Below, piece after piece: positions 51,646 to 59,916 of a stretch of DNA of 64,000 nt (position 1 is its first letter; every line of letters begins with the position of its first letter). The notes beneath the pieces are model-generated. The model did no database searches, was not told the origin of the DNA, and was given only the letters and a program-made list of their open reading frames with translations. Origin of the DNA: Algimonas ampicilliniresistens (lineage in GTDB: Bacteria > Pseudomonadota > Alphaproteobacteria > Caulobacterales > Maricaulaceae); the NCBI RefSeq assembly GCF_030159955.1, contig NZ_BSNK01000001.1, positions 186,001 to 250,000 on the forward strand, written 5' to 3'. The position numbers were made by a program, and so were the translations under genes.

Positions 51646-53844
51646 GTGACGACTCGATTGAAAACCACACCCCTTTATACCAGCTCGCTGATAGCCCTCG
51701 CCATGGCGGTCGCTATGCCGGCCTCAGCGACGGAAGGCATGTTTACGCCGGATCAGTTACCAGAGATTGCCAAGGACCTTCGCGCCAAAGGGCTCAAACT
51801 CAAACCCGCGCAAATTTCCGATCTCACAGGCTTTCCAATGGGTGCGGTGGTGTCGATCAATGGCTGTACGGCATCGTTCGTCTCAACGCAGGGCTTGGTC
51901 GTGACCAACCATCACTGCGCCTATGGGTCCATCCAATATAATTCTACCGAAGAGAATAATTATCTCGAAGACGGTTTTCTCGCTCAGGATTTTGACGCCG
52001 AGCTTCCAGCCGCACCGGGATCTCGCATCTACGTCACCGTGGATGTTGACGATGTCACGGACAAAGTGACAGGCGATCTATCGGAAAGCCTATCGGGTGA
52101 GGAGCGCTTTGCTGCCATCGACTCAGCACGGAAGGCTCTCGTATCCGAATGCGAGGAAGATGAAGGCCATCATTGTAACGTGGCCTCTTTTTATGGCGGT
52201 CTCCAATATAAGTTGATCAAGAGCCTTTGGATTAAAGATGTGCGTCTAGTCTACGCGCCAGCGGGCCCGATCGGTAAATATGGCGGTGATATCGATAACT
52301 GGATGTGGCCACGTCATACGGGCGATTTCTCATTCTACCGGGCCTATGTGTCTCCCGACGGCAAGTCAGCGGATTATAGCGAAGAGAACGTCCCGTTCAC
52401 GCCGCAGCACACGCTGAAAGTTTCTGGCGCTGGACTGGATGACGGCGATTTCGTGATGGTCGCTGGGTATCCGGGCCGCACGTCTCGTTATGCGCGTTTG
52501 GCCGAGGTCGAGAATACGTTCGATTGGAACTATCCAACATGGCAAGTCGTGCTGAAAGACTGGATCGGCGCTATCGAAGGCGCGTCTGAGCCAGGCAGTG
52601 ATGCGCGGATCAAATATGAATCCCGTCTGGCGGGACTTAATAATTTCATGAAGAATCTCGGCGGCCAGATCGAAGGCGCTCGCCGCGTTGGGCTAGTTGA
52701 TCGCCGGGCCGAGCGTGAAGCGGCTCTCAATGCTTGGATTGCTGATGAGGCGCCGGATGCTGGCTATGCCGAGTCTATCGAAGCGCTCGACGCGCTGGCA
52801 AAAGAAACAGCGATGGCCGCGCAAAAATCCTACTGGTTCGGCAATGCCACACGCCCGCAACTCTACAATATTGCGCGCCGTCTTTATCGTTTGTCTAAGG
52901 AGAGTGAAAAAGCCGATGCTGATCGCGAAACCGGTTATCAAGAGCGCGATATGGACCGGATGAAGCAGAGCTTCACAGCGATTGATCGTCGTTATGATCC
53001 CGCCGTCGACAAGGCGGAATGGATGGTCTTCCTAAAAGGCTATCTGGCACAACCGGAAGCGCAGCGTGTTGATGTGTTCGACACCGCCTTGGGGCTCAAT
53101 GGGTCCATGAGCGAGGCAGAGATGTCGGCTATGCTGGATCGCTATTATGCCGAGACGACGTTGGGTGATCTCGACACGCGCCTAGCGTTGATGGAAGCAA
53201 CAACCGAAGAGTTGGAAGCGAGCGATGATCCGTTCATGCAACTCGCTGTCGCGCTGTATGATTATGGCATGGAGCGTGAAGGCGCGAGAAAAGATCGAGC
53301 CGGTCGTCGCGCCACATTGCAACCTAAATATATGGAAGCGATTATCGCGTGGCAGAAAGCACAGGGCTTCACTGCCTATCCGGATGCCAATTCCACGCTG
53401 CGGGTGACGTATGGCAATGTCATGGGTGGCTCGCCCAAGGATGGACTGCGCTACGATCCATTCACGACGCTAGAAGGCATTATCGAGAAGGATAATGGCG
53501 AGGACCCGTTTAACTCTCCACAAAAGCAACTTAATCTGATCAATGCGAAGGACTACGGGTCCTATGCGTTGAAATCTATTGGATCCGTTCCGGTTAATTT
53601 CCTCACGGACCTCGACTCGACTGGCGGGAATTCCGGTTCAGCGACGCTGAATGCGCGCGGGGAACTGGTCGGCTTACTCTTCGACGGAACGATTGAGAGT
53701 GTGAACTCCGATTGGGACTTCGACCCACGCACGACCCGGTCTATCCATGTCGATAGCCGCTACATGCTGTGGGTCATGGATAAGGTTGATGAGGCGGATC
53801 GCCTGCTTGAAGAGATGGATATCGTCAACGCACGCGGTCGCTAG
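51646..53844 (+). CDS. S46-family dipeptidyl-peptidase
   Basis: A periplasmic serine exopeptidase of about 732 residues that removes N-terminal dipeptides. The signal peptide is SSLIALAMAVAMPASA. The chymotrypsin-like halves carry His in VVTNHHCAYG, then Asp in the DGDFVMVAGYPGRTSR region, and the catalytic Ser in TGGNSGSATLN near the C-terminus, followed by GELVGLLFDGTIES. The residue after FD is Gly, as in DPP7-type enzymes that accept hydrophobic P1 residues, rather than the Arg of acidic-specific DPP11; this reading is tentative. Start at GTG 51646 follows GGAG. The upstream in-frame ATG 51634 would add four residues. It is monocistronic with its own terminator. Confidence 0.93.
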   Translation: MTTRLKTTPLYTSSLIALAMAVAMPASATEGMFTPDQLPEIAKDLRAKGLKLKPAQISDLTGFPMGAVVSINGCTASFVSTQGLVVTNHHCAYGSIQYNSTEENNYLEDGFLAQDFDAELPAAPGSRIYVTVDVDDVTDKVTGDLSESLSGEERFAAIDSARKALVSECEEDEGHHCNVASFYGGLQYKLIKSLWIKDVRLVYAPAGPIGKYGGDIDNWMWPRHTGDFSFYRAYVSPDGKSADYSEENVPFTPQHTLKVSGAGLDDGDFVMVAGYPGRTSRYARLAEVENTFDWNYPTWQVVLKDWIGAIEGASEPGSDARIKYESRLAGLNNFMKNLGGQIEGARRVGLVDRRAEREAALNAWIADEAPDAGYAESIEALDALAKETAMAAQKSYWFGNATRPQLYNIARRLYRLSKESEKADADRETGYQERDMDRMKQSFTAIDRRYDPAVDKAEWMVFLKGYLAQPEAQRVDVFDTALGLNGSMSEAEMSAMLDRYYAETTLGDLDTRLALMEATTEELEASDDPFMQLAVALYDYGMEREGARKDRAGRRATLQPKYMEAIIAWQKAQGFTAYPDANSTLRVTYGNVMGGSPKDGLRYDPFTTLEGIIEKDNGEDPFNSPQKQLNLINAKDYGSYALKSIGSVPVNFLTDLDSTGGNSGSATLNARGELVGLLFDGTIESVNSDWDFDPRTTRSIHVDSRYMLWVMDKVDEADRLLEEMDIVNARGR

Positions 53845-53868
53845 ACTCTCAAACACTTACGAATTGGA

Positions 53869-53897
53869 GCCGCCCGTTTTGACGGGCGGCTTTTTTT
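53869..53897 (+). terminator. Intrinsic terminator after the S46 peptidase
   Basis: GCCGCCCGT (53869-53877) and ACGGGCGGC (53882-53890) form a perfect 9-bp stem with a TTTG loop, followed by seven T (53891-53897). It ends the peptidase transcript before the convergent AMP nucleosidase gene. Confidence 0.95.
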
Positions 53898-53914
53898 ATG
53901 AGCGGAATATTTTG

Positions 53915-55372
53915 TTATCGGAACAGCGGCTCATCAAAACTGCGCAGTTTCCGCGAATGTAGATTTCCAGCATCGGCCTCGTCGCGCAGGATTTTGATCG
54001 CGCGCAGACCAATCTGAAGATGTTGCCCGACGCGCTCCTGATAAAACGCATCCGCCATTCCTGGCAGTTTAATCTCTCCGTGAAGAGGTCGATCTGACGC
54101 GCAGAGAAGTGTGCCATAGGGAACACGGTAGCGATATCCATTGGCCGCAATCGTCGCAGATTCCATGTCGATGGCGATGGCCCGCGACTTATTCAAATCA
54201 ACGGCATAGTCTTCAAACGCCAATTCCCAGTTCCGATCATCCGTGGTCACGACTGTGCCAGTTCGCAGCAGATGTTTCAGGTCGGACGGGGAGGCGCCCG
54301 TCTCTTCACAAACGGCTTTACTAAGAGAGAGCTGCACTTCGGCCAAGGTTGGCAGCGGAATATGTGGTGGCAGAACATGGTCGAGGACTTTGTCTTTGCG
54401 AAGATAGGCATGGGCAAGCACATAGTCGCCAAGGCGCTGAGTGCGCCGAAGCGCTCCGCAATGGCCGATCATCAGCCAGACATGCGGTCGCAACACGGCG
54501 AGGTGATCAGTGATGGTTTTGGCATTGGACGGGCCAACACCAATATTTACCAAGGTGACACCCCGACCCTGTTCCCGCACAAGGTGGTAGGCTGGCATTT
54601 GCGGGACTTTCGCAATCGGATCGCAGGACGGCTTGCCGTCCGGTCCAGTGACCCGGCCACCCGGCTCGACCAGATGGGTCGCACGACCCGCGCGGACTTC
54701 TTCCACTGCCCAGACGACGAATTCATCGACATAACGCTGATAGTTGGTGAACAGAATATAGGACTGGAAGTCTTCGGGTTGGGTGGCCGTATAATGCCGT
54801 ATGCGGTGCAATGAGTAATCGGTCCGTTCGGCCGAAAATAATGCCAACGGCATAGCCGCTGTGCGATCAAGGATCTCTTTGCCGTCGACAATATGGTCGT
54901 TCGTAGCCACTAAGTTTGGTGTGTAGAAATAGGTCGGCAGGGCTTGCCGCGCCTTAAGATCAAGGCCCGCAGTCGCCGATTCCAGGGCAAAGTTGAGCGG
55001 GATCGGGCTGTCAGACAAGCTCACCTGAATGCGCGCCGAAAATTGCTCTAAAACCTTAGTGAGTTGACGTTCGAGATAGGGACGAAACAGGCGCGGTTGC
55101 GTGATTGTCGTCGTGAATTCGTGACGTGTTGACACACGACCCAAGGCCAGATTGCTGGTCATGACCGCTTCTTCGGCGGGGATCGACACCGTAATTTGCG
55201 GATAGACGGCGTGGGTCAAGTCGAGACTGTCGACGCGCCCTTCGGAATAGGCATCAAAGCGAGCTCGTAGCAGGGCGACTTGTTGATCATAGAGTTCAAC
55301 CAGTCGATCAACAGCATCGCTAGGCAAGGATTGAGAGGAATTGGGTTTAGTTGGGGCACTCGGATCGGACAT
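53915..55372 (-). CDS. amn: AMP nucleosidase
   Basis: Hydrolyses AMP to adenine and ribose 5-phosphate in purine turnover. The 485-residue protein has the N-terminal Amn-specific domain (TTTITQPRLFRPYLERQL, PIPLNFALESATAG) and the C-terminal phosphorylase-like domain. That domain contains VNIGVGPSNAKTITDHLAVLRPHVWLMIGHCGALR, the VLPPHIPLP loop and AIDMESATIAANGYRYRVPYGTLLCASDRPLHGEIK, where the Glu and Asp are catalytic-site residues of the nucleoside phosphorylase fold. ATG 55372 starts the polar N-terminal tail; an upstream frame is weaker. The gene is divergent from the dipeptide epimerase with about 180 bp between starts. Confidence 0.95.
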   Translation of the reverse strand: MSDPSAPTKPNSSQSLPSDAVDRLVELYDQQVALLRARFDAYSEGRVDSLDLTHAVYPQITVSIPAEEAVMTSNLALGRVSTRHEFTTTITQPRLFRPYLERQLTKVLEQFSARIQVSLSDSPIPLNFALESATAGLDLKARQALPTYFYTPNLVATNDHIVDGKEILDRTAAMPLALFSAERTDYSLHRIRHYTATQPEDFQSYILFTNYQRYVDEFVVWAVEEVRAGRATHLVEPGGRVTGPDGKPSCDPIAKVPQMPAYHLVREQGRGVTLVNIGVGPSNAKTITDHLAVLRPHVWLMIGHCGALRRTQRLGDYVLAHAYLRKDKVLDHVLPPHIPLPTLAEVQLSLSKAVCEETGASPSDLKHLLRTGTVVTTDDRNWELAFEDYAVDLNKSRAIAIDMESATIAANGYRYRVPYGTLLCASDRPLHGEIKLPGMADAFYQERVGQHLQIGLRAIKILRDEADAGNLHSRKLRSFDEPLFR

Positions 55373-55552
55373 AAAAACTCTTTGCAATGAATAAAATTCT
55401 CCGCCCATAGCGCACCAGGCGAGGACTTGCCAAGTTATTCATGCGCCCTCGCGACATGTATGTGGATTATGTCATGCGCTTGACCAATCAGCACAAAATC
55501 GCATGACAAGATGTCAGGACGCTATTGTCCGCAAAGCATTGAGCGAAATGTG

Positions 55553-56578
55553 ATGAACAGGCTTCGACTGACCGTTTCGGTCCATAATCCACGGCTCAAA
55601 AAGCCGTTTATTATTTCGACGGGCGCGCGGACCCATCAGCCCTATCTGTCTGTGCGTCTCACCGATGGTCCACATTCTGGCCGAGGGGCCGCAACGGGCA
55701 TCAACTATCTCGGCGCAACGCCTGAGGGATTGCTGGCAGAGATTGAAGCGGTGCGCTCGCAAATTGAACAGGGTTTGACGCGAGACGATCTTATTAACTT
55801 ACTACCAGCAGGCGGCGCGCGATCTGCGCTCGATGCAGCCTTATGGGACTTGGAGGCCGCTCGAACAGGTGCGACTGTGGCCCGCACTCTCGGCCTGTCA
55901 CCAGAACCCATTCCAAGCGCTTTCACTATCGTCCTCGATAGTCCCGAAAGTATGGCGGAGCAGGCCCGCAGTGAGGCGTGGCGACCGCTACTCAAGGTCA
56001 AACTGGGCGGCAGTCCTGACGAAGAAGAAATACGGATACGGGCCGTCGCGATGAGCGCACCAGACACGCGCCGCGTGATTGATGCCAATGCGGGATGGTC
56101 GGTTGAGCAACTTGATCGGTTGGCGCCGGTCGCGGCTGAATGTGGATACGAATTGTTAGAACAGCCTTTGACTAGACATTGTGAAAACGAATCCGATGCA
56201 CGCGCATCTTTAATTCAAGCGGCCAAAGTGCTGCCCATCTGTGCCGATGAAAGTTTTCAAACGATTGATGACTTCGATCGGATCGACGGACTCTATCAAA
56301 TCGTCAATATCAAGCTTGATAAATGCGGGGGTTTGACCTCAGCTTTGGTCATTCGCGATGAGGCGCGCGCTCGGGGTTTGAGCGTGTTTGTCGGCAGTAT
56401 GTTGGCCCCGACGGTCGCCGTCGCGCCCGCGCACTTACTGTCCCAATCCGCCGACTACGCTGACCTCGATGGTCCGTTCTGGTTTTCAGACGAACCAGCG
56501 AGCTTGACAGAGGACGGTCTGTTTGCGCCCATCGATCCAGCCATCTGGGGCGGGGGCGAAACGCGCGCCAATGATTGA
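55553..56578 (+). CDS. Dipeptide epimerase (enolase superfamily)
   Basis: Epimerises dipeptides such as L-Ala-D/L-Glu, usually for recycling of cell-wall peptides. The 341-residue barrel has the muconate-lactonizing-like catalytic pattern: Lys in LLKVKLGG, metal ligands Asp in DANAGWS, Glu in LLEQPL and Asp in CADESFQ, and the second Lys in VNIKLDKCGG. The C-terminal GSMLAPTVAVAPAHLL is typical. Start at ATG 55553 is chosen; a longer in-frame start exists at 55511. The enzyme name is by family resemblance; the actual dipeptide is unknown. It precedes the FixK-like gene, which lies convergent 25 bp away. Confidence 0.87.
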   Translation: MNRLRLTVSVHNPRLKKPFIISTGARTHQPYLSVRLTDGPHSGRGAATGINYLGATPEGLLAEIEAVRSQIEQGLTRDDLINLLPAGGARSALDAALWDLEAARTGATVARTLGLSPEPIPSAFTIVLDSPESMAEQARSEAWRPLLKVKLGGSPDEEEIRIRAVAMSAPDTRRVIDANAGWSVEQLDRLAPVAAECGYELLEQPLTRHCENESDARASLIQAAKVLPICADESFQTIDDFDRIDGLYQIVNIKLDKCGGLTSALVIRDEARARGLSVFVGSMLAPTVAVAPAHLLSQSADYADLDGPFWFSDEPASLTEDGLFAPIDPAIWGGGETRAND

Positions 56579-56603
56579 GAGGGCGCTTCGGGAGTGATCT
56601 AGC

Positions 56604-57248
56604 TTAGCCCGTCACCACAGTTCCGGCCTTGCGGCGTAAGCCGTCAATTTCGGTGATGTTCGCGGTATGCGTATCGGGAAGGGCGATGAGTCCGAGACCC
56701 TGTAGGTCATTGAGACGCCGGCTGACAGTTTCGCGGGACAGGCCGAGATAGTCGGCAATGTCGAGGCGAGACATGGGTAGGCGGACTTCTATGGCGTTTT
56801 CATCTTGCTTTGCGCCGCGGCGCTTTCGGCGTTCGGCGAGCATGACAAGGAAAGCCGCGACCCGCGCTTCAGACGAGGATTTGGTCAGGGTCATCATCAA
56901 ATTCTGGGCGTCTTCGACTTTGCGCCAGCTATGGTCCAGCAATTGGGCGCGGAGATCCGCATCGGTCTCCAGAGCCGAGATCGAGACGCTCTGCACGCCA
57001 GCACTGGTCACGGTGACCGCACCGTCCATATGCTCGCCGTCTGGTGACAGGCCGAAAAATTCTCCCTCAGTGCAGAAGCCAGTGATCTGGCGACGGCTAT
57101 CTTCGAGCAAACGGAATGTCATGATGACACCGCTATTGACGCGGAAAATCCGCGTGGCGGCATCGCCTTGGTAATAGACTGGTGTCTTGTCAGGATAGAC
57201 ACGAACAGCCCCAATTCCGGATTGTTGTGGCGATGCTGTGTTCGGCAT
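56604..57248 (-). CDS. fixK: Crp/Fnr-family regulator, FixK-like
   Basis: A 214-residue regulator with a cyclic-nucleotide-binding-like beta roll (RVYPDKTPVYYQGDAATRIFRVNSGVI) and a C-terminal winged helix (EVRLPMSRLDIADYLGLSRETVSRRLNDLQGLGLI), in which the recognition helix has the E-x-x-SR pattern of FNR/FixK proteins that bind TTGAT-N4-ATCAA. The four N-terminal cysteines that hold the FNR iron-sulfur cluster are absent, so it is FixK-like and probably not an oxygen sensor itself. ATG 57248 follows AGGGAA. A FixJ box lies about 70 bp upstream, and the fixJ and fixL genes follow, so it is likely the FixJ target that drives cco expression. Confidence 0.9.
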   Translation of the reverse strand: MPNTASPQQSGIGAVRVYPDKTPVYYQGDAATRIFRVNSGVIMTFRLLEDSRRQITGFCTEGEFFGLSPDGEHMDGAVTVTSAGVQSVSISALETDADLRAQLLDHSWRKVEDAQNLMMTLTKSSSEARVAAFLVMLAERRKRRGAKQDENAIEVRLPMSRLDIADYLGLSRETVSRRLNDLQGLGLIALPDTHTANITEIDGLRRKAGTVVTG

Positions 57249-57310
57249 TGTCAAAATTCCCTTCTTGCGGAGGGATATGGACGGTGCGGCGTTAGTTTCT
57301 CAGTTCGGTA

Positions 57311-57326
57311 TTCTACGTACGTAGAA
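57311..57326. promoter_or_regulatory. FixJ box in the fixK promoter
   Basis: TTCTACGTACGTAGAA is a perfect 16-bp palindrome. It contains GTACGTAG on both strands (57317-57324 and 57320-57313), a perfect match to the described FixJ consensus GTAMGTAG. It lies in the 92-bp intergenic region between fixJ and the FixK-like gene, about 63-78 bp upstream of the fixK start. Confidence 0.8.
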
Positions 57327-57340
57327 CTACGCAGACGGGT

Positions 57341-57907
57341 CTAGGGTAGAAGGATTAGGCGGACGAGTTCTGCCAGTGACCGGATGCCAAGTTTCGACAT
57401 GACCCGCGCGCGGTGTGTCTCAACCGTCCTGACGGACACGCCAAGTTCATGGGCAACCACCTTATTAGGTTTGCCGTCGGCCAGCGCTTTGGCAACCTCA
57501 AGCTCTCGTGGGGTCAAGGCTGCGAGAGCATCGGGCGCCATATCGACGGGCTCGCCAAGACGATCAATCGCCGACAGAATTCGATTGGCAACAAAGGGCT
57601 TTTCGACAAAATCGTTCGCACCCGCCTGCATGGCTTTAACCGCAAGGGGCACATCGCCATGTCCGCTAATCATAATGACAGGTACGTTTTTTGACCGAGT
57701 CCGCACGTGCAGCAGGGTTTCCAACCCGTCTCGGCCTGGCATCCGCACATCCAAAATAAGGACAGCATGGGTGAGGTCCGGCGCGGCATCGACATGGGCG
57801 TCACCCGAGACATAAGTCAGCACATCATGTCCCACCGTCTCCAGCAGGAGGCCGAGTGACTCTCGAACCTGTTCATCATCATCAATAATATGAATGGTTG
57901 GTTTCAT
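57341..57907 (-). CDS. fixJ: FixJ-type response regulator
   Basis: A 188-residue regulator. The receiver has the acidic pocket IIDDDEQ, phospho-acceptor Asp53 in ILDVRMPG, Ser in MISGHGDVP and Lys103 in VEKPF. The LuxR-type helix-turn-helix is LTPRELEVAKALADGKPNKVVAHELGVSVRTVETHRARVMSKLG. The receiver motif set SGHGDVPLAVKAMQAGANDFVEKPF is diagnostic for FixJ rather than other NarL-type regulators. It overlaps the fixL stop (ATGA at 57904-57907), so kinase and regulator are translationally coupled. It should activate fixK under low oxygen. Confidence 0.96.
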   Translation of the reverse strand: MKPTIHIIDDDEQVRESLGLLLETVGHDVLTYVSGDAHVDAAPDLTHAVLILDVRMPGRDGLETLLHVRTRSKNVPVIMISGHGDVPLAVKAMQAGANDFVEKPFVANRILSAIDRLGEPVDMAPDALAALTPRELEVAKALADGKPNKVVAHELGVSVRTVETHRARVMSKLGIRSLAELVRLILLP

Positions 57908-59058
57908 GCGTCGTCCGCCAACGGCAAGGTGAAGCTGAAGGTCGACCCACCCGATGGATTGGATGTGGCCCAGATCCGCCCGCCATGAGCGCGGACAATC
58001 GACTGGCTGATTGAAAGCCCAACGCCCAGCCCGCCCGTTTTTGTTGACGTAAAGGCGGTGAAGAGATCGGGAATAATGTCTTGAGAGAGACCTGTGCCCG
58101 TGTCGGATAAGCTAACGCAAGCCAGATTAGGATGCTCCGCATCAGAATCAACAGAGATATGAAGCTGCTTGTGAGCGCTGTCTGTCATCGCTTCGCAGCC
58201 ATTGCGGATCAGATTGACGAGGACTTGCTGAATCTGGACGCCGTCACCGAACACCTGGCTGGCATTTGGATTAATGTCTCGAATAATATCAATCTGCGTG
58301 TCGCGGAACCGGGACAGGCTAAGCATGACCGAGGCTTCAATGATTTCATCGAGGTCGACAGTTTCAGAACTGACATCACCGCGTTCGATAAATTTGCGCA
58401 TACGGGCGATAATTTCTGCCGCTCGGTTATTCTGCTCCAAGGCGCGTTCCAGCACAGAGCCAAGCTTTTCACCGCCCTCATCAAGACGGGTGCAGAGTAT
58501 TTTCCCGGTTTCAATATAGTTGGCAGCAGCGGCCAGCGGTTGGTTGATTTCATGGGCAATCGCGGTGCCCATTTCGTTCATGGCTGCGACACGGGAGAGG
58601 TGAAAATGCCGCGCTTGCAGTTCATCAAATTCGGTCTCCCGACGACGCTCCTCGGTCAAATCTCTAATAATGCCGACGAATAAGGTGCTATCTTGATGGC
58701 CCATTTCGCCGACCGCGAGGCTCATCGGAAAAATCTCACCATTACTGCGTTGGCCTTCGACTTCACGACCGATACCAATAATTTTTGCCTCGCCGGTTTT
58801 TAAATATCGATCCAGATATCCGTCATGCTCGGAATGATAGGGTTCGGGCATGAGGCAGGTGATGTTGCGGCCGATGACCTCTTTCGCGGCATAGCCAAAG
58901 ATGGATTCTCCTGCGGGGTTGATCAATTGGATCGACCCGCGCGCATCAATCACAATGGCACCATCGACCAACGTATTCATTACTGCATCCAGTGCGGATG
59001 TTGGTTCCGAGTTTGGCCCAGAAATTGGCAAGGAAGAGGTCATGCGGTTCATGTCCAT
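57904..59058 (-). CDS. fixL: FixL heme-PAS oxygen-sensing histidine kinase
   Basis: A soluble kinase of about 384 residues that autophosphorylates when oxygen is absent. The PAS domain carries His78 in PEPYHSEHDGYL (the heme-ligand position of Bradyrhizobium FixL His200), and Arg98 in IIGIGREV equivalent to FixL Arg220, so heme binding is expected. The position equivalent to His214 is Lys. HisKA has His169 in GTAIAHEINQPLAAAANYI, and the ATPase domain has NLIRNGCEAM, DTGTGLS and GGLGVGLSISQSIVRAHGG. No membrane segment is seen. The start is uncertain: ATG 59058 is used, ATG 59052 and 59043 are close, and a TTG at 59133 would lengthen it by 25 residues. The residue numbers above use 59058. Confidence 0.95.
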   Translation of the reverse strand: MDMNRMTSSLPISGPNSEPTSALDAVMNTLVDGAIVIDARGSIQLINPAGESIFGYAAKEVIGRNITCLMPEPYHSEHDGYLDRYLKTGEAKIIGIGREVEGQRSNGEIFPMSLAVGEMGHQDSTLFVGIIRDLTEERRRETEFDELQARHFHLSRVAAMNEMGTAIAHEINQPLAAAANYIETGKILCTRLDEGGEKLGSVLERALEQNNRAAEIIARMRKFIERGDVSSETVDLDEIIEASVMLSLSRFRDTQIDIIRDINPNASQVFGDGVQIQQVLVNLIRNGCEAMTDSAHKQLHISVDSDAEHPNLACVSLSDTGTGLSQDIIPDLFTAFTSTKTGGLGVGLSISQSIVRAHGGRIWATSNPSGGSTFSFTLPLADDA

Positions 59059-59156
59059 GCGGCGGATATCGTCCTGCCTTTGCGCCACAGACGTGACCCC
59101 GGTCACAATGGCGGAGTGTTGCTCCTTTATCAAAGATCAACACTCAAGGCTTTCTC

Positions 59157-59540
59157 ATGTCGCTCAGCGCCGCACAACCCGTCATCTATATGATCGATAG
59201 TCAGTCTGCGACTTTGGCCTCTATGCGTCCCCTGCTCGAAGCGAGCGGGCGACCGGTCATGGAAGTGGATGATGCTGACACGTTTTCACATGATGTATTG
59301 GCGCATCGAACGGTACGCCGATGCGACGCCATCATCCTCGATTTGGATGGGGGTCAGGCTCCGATCTACAGGTTGCTCAACCTCGTTATGGGTGAAACAG
59401 ATCGCCCGAAAATTGTTCTGATGGCGGGCGATGACGCCCCTCTGGGCGATACGGACAGCTTCTTACAAAGCCGCTTACACGTTCTGCATCACCCGGCCCG
59501 GCCACGTGATTTGCTCGACATTCTGGATGACGATTCGTGA
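59157..59540 (+). CDS. Degenerate single-domain receiver protein, FixT-like position
   Basis: A 127-residue protein with a receiver-like pattern: one acidic residue in IYMIDSQ (Asp14), the phospho-acceptor position Asp62 in AIILDLDGG, then KIVLMAGDD. The usual C-terminal Lys is missing (LHVLHHPARPRDLLDIL), and the acidic pair is incomplete, so phosphorylation is doubtful. It is divergent from fixL. In Caulobacter, FixT is a single-domain receiver that inhibits FixL; this protein could play the same part, but it has only one Cys (Cys56), so it lacks the cysteine set of Fe-S-binding FixT. Its stop overlaps the next start as GTGA. Confidence 0.7.
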   Translation: MSLSAAQPVIYMIDSQSATLASMRPLLEASGRPVMEVDDADTFSHDVLAHRTVRRCDAIILDLDGGQAPIYRLLNLVMGETDRPKIVLMAGDDAPLGDTDSFLQSRLHVLHHPARPRDLLDILDDDS

Positions 59541-59779
59541 GCGTTGCCAAAGCCTGCGCCGTTCTAGTCGGCTTGAATTCTTTTTTACCTTTAATGCCAG
59601 TGCCTGAAGGCTCGAACTTTATCGAAACTTTGTCCTGCGCAACAGGCCGCGTCATTCGGATTCAGCTGCCCGGGCAGCCCAAAGAACCCAGCGATGAAGC
59701 ACCGATGCCATGCCACGCCGTATGTGCGCGCGATGACGATGAGCCTGCGGCCAACAAGACGCCTCAACCCAAAGGGTAA
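59537..59779 (+). CDS. Small Cys-containing exported or membrane protein
   Basis: An 80-residue protein starting at GTG 59537, overlapping the previous stop as GTGA. A hydrophobic N-terminus (KACAVLVGLNSFLPLMPVP) is followed by a region with Cys34 and a CHAVC motif (Cys59 and Cys63), then a polar Pro-rich tail. The N-terminal Cys7 makes four Cys in all. I do not recognise a named family. The 3' end overlaps the convergent ccoS stop by 16 bp. The coupling and the CHAxC pattern argue for a real gene; metal binding is an inference. Confidence 0.55.
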   Translation: MSVAKACAVLVGLNSFLPLMPVPEGSNFIETLSCATGRVIRIQLPGQPKEPSDEAPMPCHAVCARDDDEPAANKTPQPKG

Positions 59780-59916
59780 TCGTCGTCTCCAAGGATCCGC
59801 TCTGCGTCTCCGTCAGGGTCGTCAAACTGTCCGGATCGGAGCGCCCAGACAAACAGACCGAGCGCGCCGCTGCCCAAAATCAGAGCGATGGGAATGAGCC
59901 ACAAAAGCGAATTCAT
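59764..59916 (-). CDS. ccoS: cbb3 cytochrome oxidase maturation protein CcoS
   Basis: A 50-residue protein beginning MNSLLWLIPIALILGSG and continuing LGLFVWALRSGQFDD with a DDPDGDAERIL tail. This is the CcoS layout: a single membrane helix followed by an FxWxxxxGQFDDxxxxAxRIL signature. CcoS is needed to insert copper and heme into the cbb3 oxidase. Its start overlaps the stop of the ccoI ATPase (ATGA at 59913-59916), so the genes are coupled. It also overlaps the 3' end of the small protein on the opposite strand. Confidence 0.93.
   Translation of the reverse strand: MNSLLWLIPIALILGSGALGLFVWALRSGQFDDPDGDAERILGDDDYPLG

Noticed and set aside
59127-59140. An FNR/FixK box in front of fixL
   Set aside because: TTATC-AAAG-ATCAA has only one good half site; the other arm matches TTGAT poorly. 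A chance match is more likely.
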